The position numbers and the translations under genes were made by a program. A stretch of DNA of 64,000 nt. It comes from Polaribacter sp. IC073 (GTDB lineage: Bacteria > Bacteroidota > Bacteroidia > Flavobacteriales > Flavobacteriaceae). Below, piece by piece: positions 63,486-64,000 of the stretch (the first letter of the stretch is position 1; every line of letters starts with the position of its first letter). The stretch covers positions 1-64,000 of the forward strand of contig NZ_VORS01000003.1 in the NCBI RefSeq assembly GCF_007997075.1, in the 5' to 3' direction. The notes beneath the pieces are model-generated. The model saw nothing but the letters and a program-made list of their open reading frames with translations, was not told where the DNA came from and did not search any database.

Positions 63486-63830
63486 TTAAAAATTATAAAT
63501 GTGTAAACGACATATTTTATTTGCTTTGAGTTTAAATTCACTTTGACTTAAATAGCAAAGTGCACTTCTTTTTTTACACACTTCATAGATAACCTCTATA
63601 ACAATGTCAAAATGAGAATCGCCATATTGATTTGGTCTAACACCTTCTCTAAATTTTTCAGACTCACTAAACAAAACTAAAAATGTAAATGTGCAGATAT
63701 CATTTTCTAAAAATACTTCAACCTTGTCTAAATCATAAAGTCTACCATAATAGCTTTGACCAGTTCTTTGAGCAATAAACATTCTATCAACTAAAATATC
63801 TATATAGACTTCATTTGGCTTATCTGCCAT
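63486..63830 (-). CDS. Hypothetical protein
   Basis: The 114-aa product (NEVYIDILVDRMFIAQRTGQ) is predicted alpha/beta and soluble. Family unknown. It is 4 bp before the helical protein gene and 2 bp after a coding remnant, so the cluster continues to the right edge. Confidence 0.55.
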   Translation of the reverse strand: MADKPNEVYIDILVDRMFIAQRTGQSYYGRLYDLDKVEVFLENDICTFTFLVLFSESEKFREGVRPNQYGDSHFDIVIEVIYEVCKKRSALCYLSQSEFKLKANKICRLHIYNF

Positions 63831-63832
63831 TA

Positions 63833-63916
63833 CTAATTGATTTCTTCTGTTAAATGCTCAATTAATATTTTTGCAGTATTCCCTGGTGATCCAAAACCGT
63901 TTTTAAGTATAAATTT
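63833..63916 (-). pseudogene. Coding tail without start
   Basis: 27 codons read KNGFGSPGNTAKILIEHLTE and end in TAG at 63833, preceded by an in-frame TAA at 63919-63917. It could be the tail of a gene broken by a frameshift, or of one that needs sequence from beyond a missing base. Nothing else was recognised to the window end. Confidence 0.35.
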
Positions 63917-64000
63917 TTAAACATAGATTATAATTATTTACCTGATTGTTTTATCACAGATATAAGATAGCTCTCAAACTCACCAAGAAAAGTTGCAGAT

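Noticed and set aside
42000-64000. CRISPR array or type VI secretion core genes
   Set aside because: No regularly spaced direct repeats and no sheath, spike or membrane-complex gene were seen; the small membrane proteins and peptidase alone do not show a secretion system.

Overview
The window reads as a chromosomal segment of a low-GC Bacteroidota, most likely a marine Flavobacteriaceae member. The promoters are the Bacteroidota type (-7 element TAnnTTTG, -33 element TTG), and the gene families (RteC-era style mobile elements, REC-CNB-HTH regulators, N-terminally A-rich starts) fit that group. All statements were made by reading the sequence; no database search was run.

1-1.28 kb holds no intact gene. 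It carries two strong leftward promoters and a leader that probably feed an rRNA operon lying just outside the left edge.

1.28-41.2 kb is a dense stress-survival block. In order it encodes a sigma-70-like protein, HflKC, an APC transporter with a small partner, a two-component system whose response regulator carries a Crp/Fnr-type DNA-binding domain, an alcohol dehydrogenase, a peroxiredoxin, small membrane proteins, OsmC, the ribosome hibernation factor HPF, a complete nine-gene N-type rotary ATPase operon (atpDCQRBEFAG), a ROK sugar kinase, a release-factor-like protein, an ABC efflux set, NAD(P)H-hydrate dehydratase, a P-type ATPase, hemolysin III, a DAACS symporter, a VIT1-type metal transporter, the MlaEFD lipid transporter, a patatin, a WG-repeat protein, a split-barrel flavin-type protein and three two-domain universal stress proteins. 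I found the same 43-bp promoter layout in front of 14 transcription units here: an FNR-like box TGAY-N4-RTCA, exactly 23 bp, then a -7 element of the TAnnTT type. I saw no copy in the intergenic DNA of the right third. The block therefore looks like one physically clustered regulon, probably run by the encoded kinase and REC-CNB-HTH regulator, comparable in content to the DosR dormancy regulon of mycobacteria or the low-oxygen-activated locus of Burkholderia.

41.96-64 kb is an accessory island. It starts at a 17-bp copy of a tRNA-Ser 3' end plus that tRNA's orphaned terminator, followed by a tyrosine integrase, an unknown gene, an excisionase-like HTH protein and a 512-aa protein that carries motifs A, B and C of the family-A polymerase / T7-like RNA polymerase palm. 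Further right comes a type I restriction-modification operon (hsdM, hsdS, DUF3800 protein, BECR-like nuclease, hsdR, DUF4236-like membrane protein), then a serine recombinase and the antirestriction protein ArdA. The last 7 kb mixes decayed genes with a M15 cell-wall peptidase, a frameshifted small Cys-rich protein, several small membrane proteins and two unknown proteins sharing an N-terminal motif. The other end of the island is not in the window.
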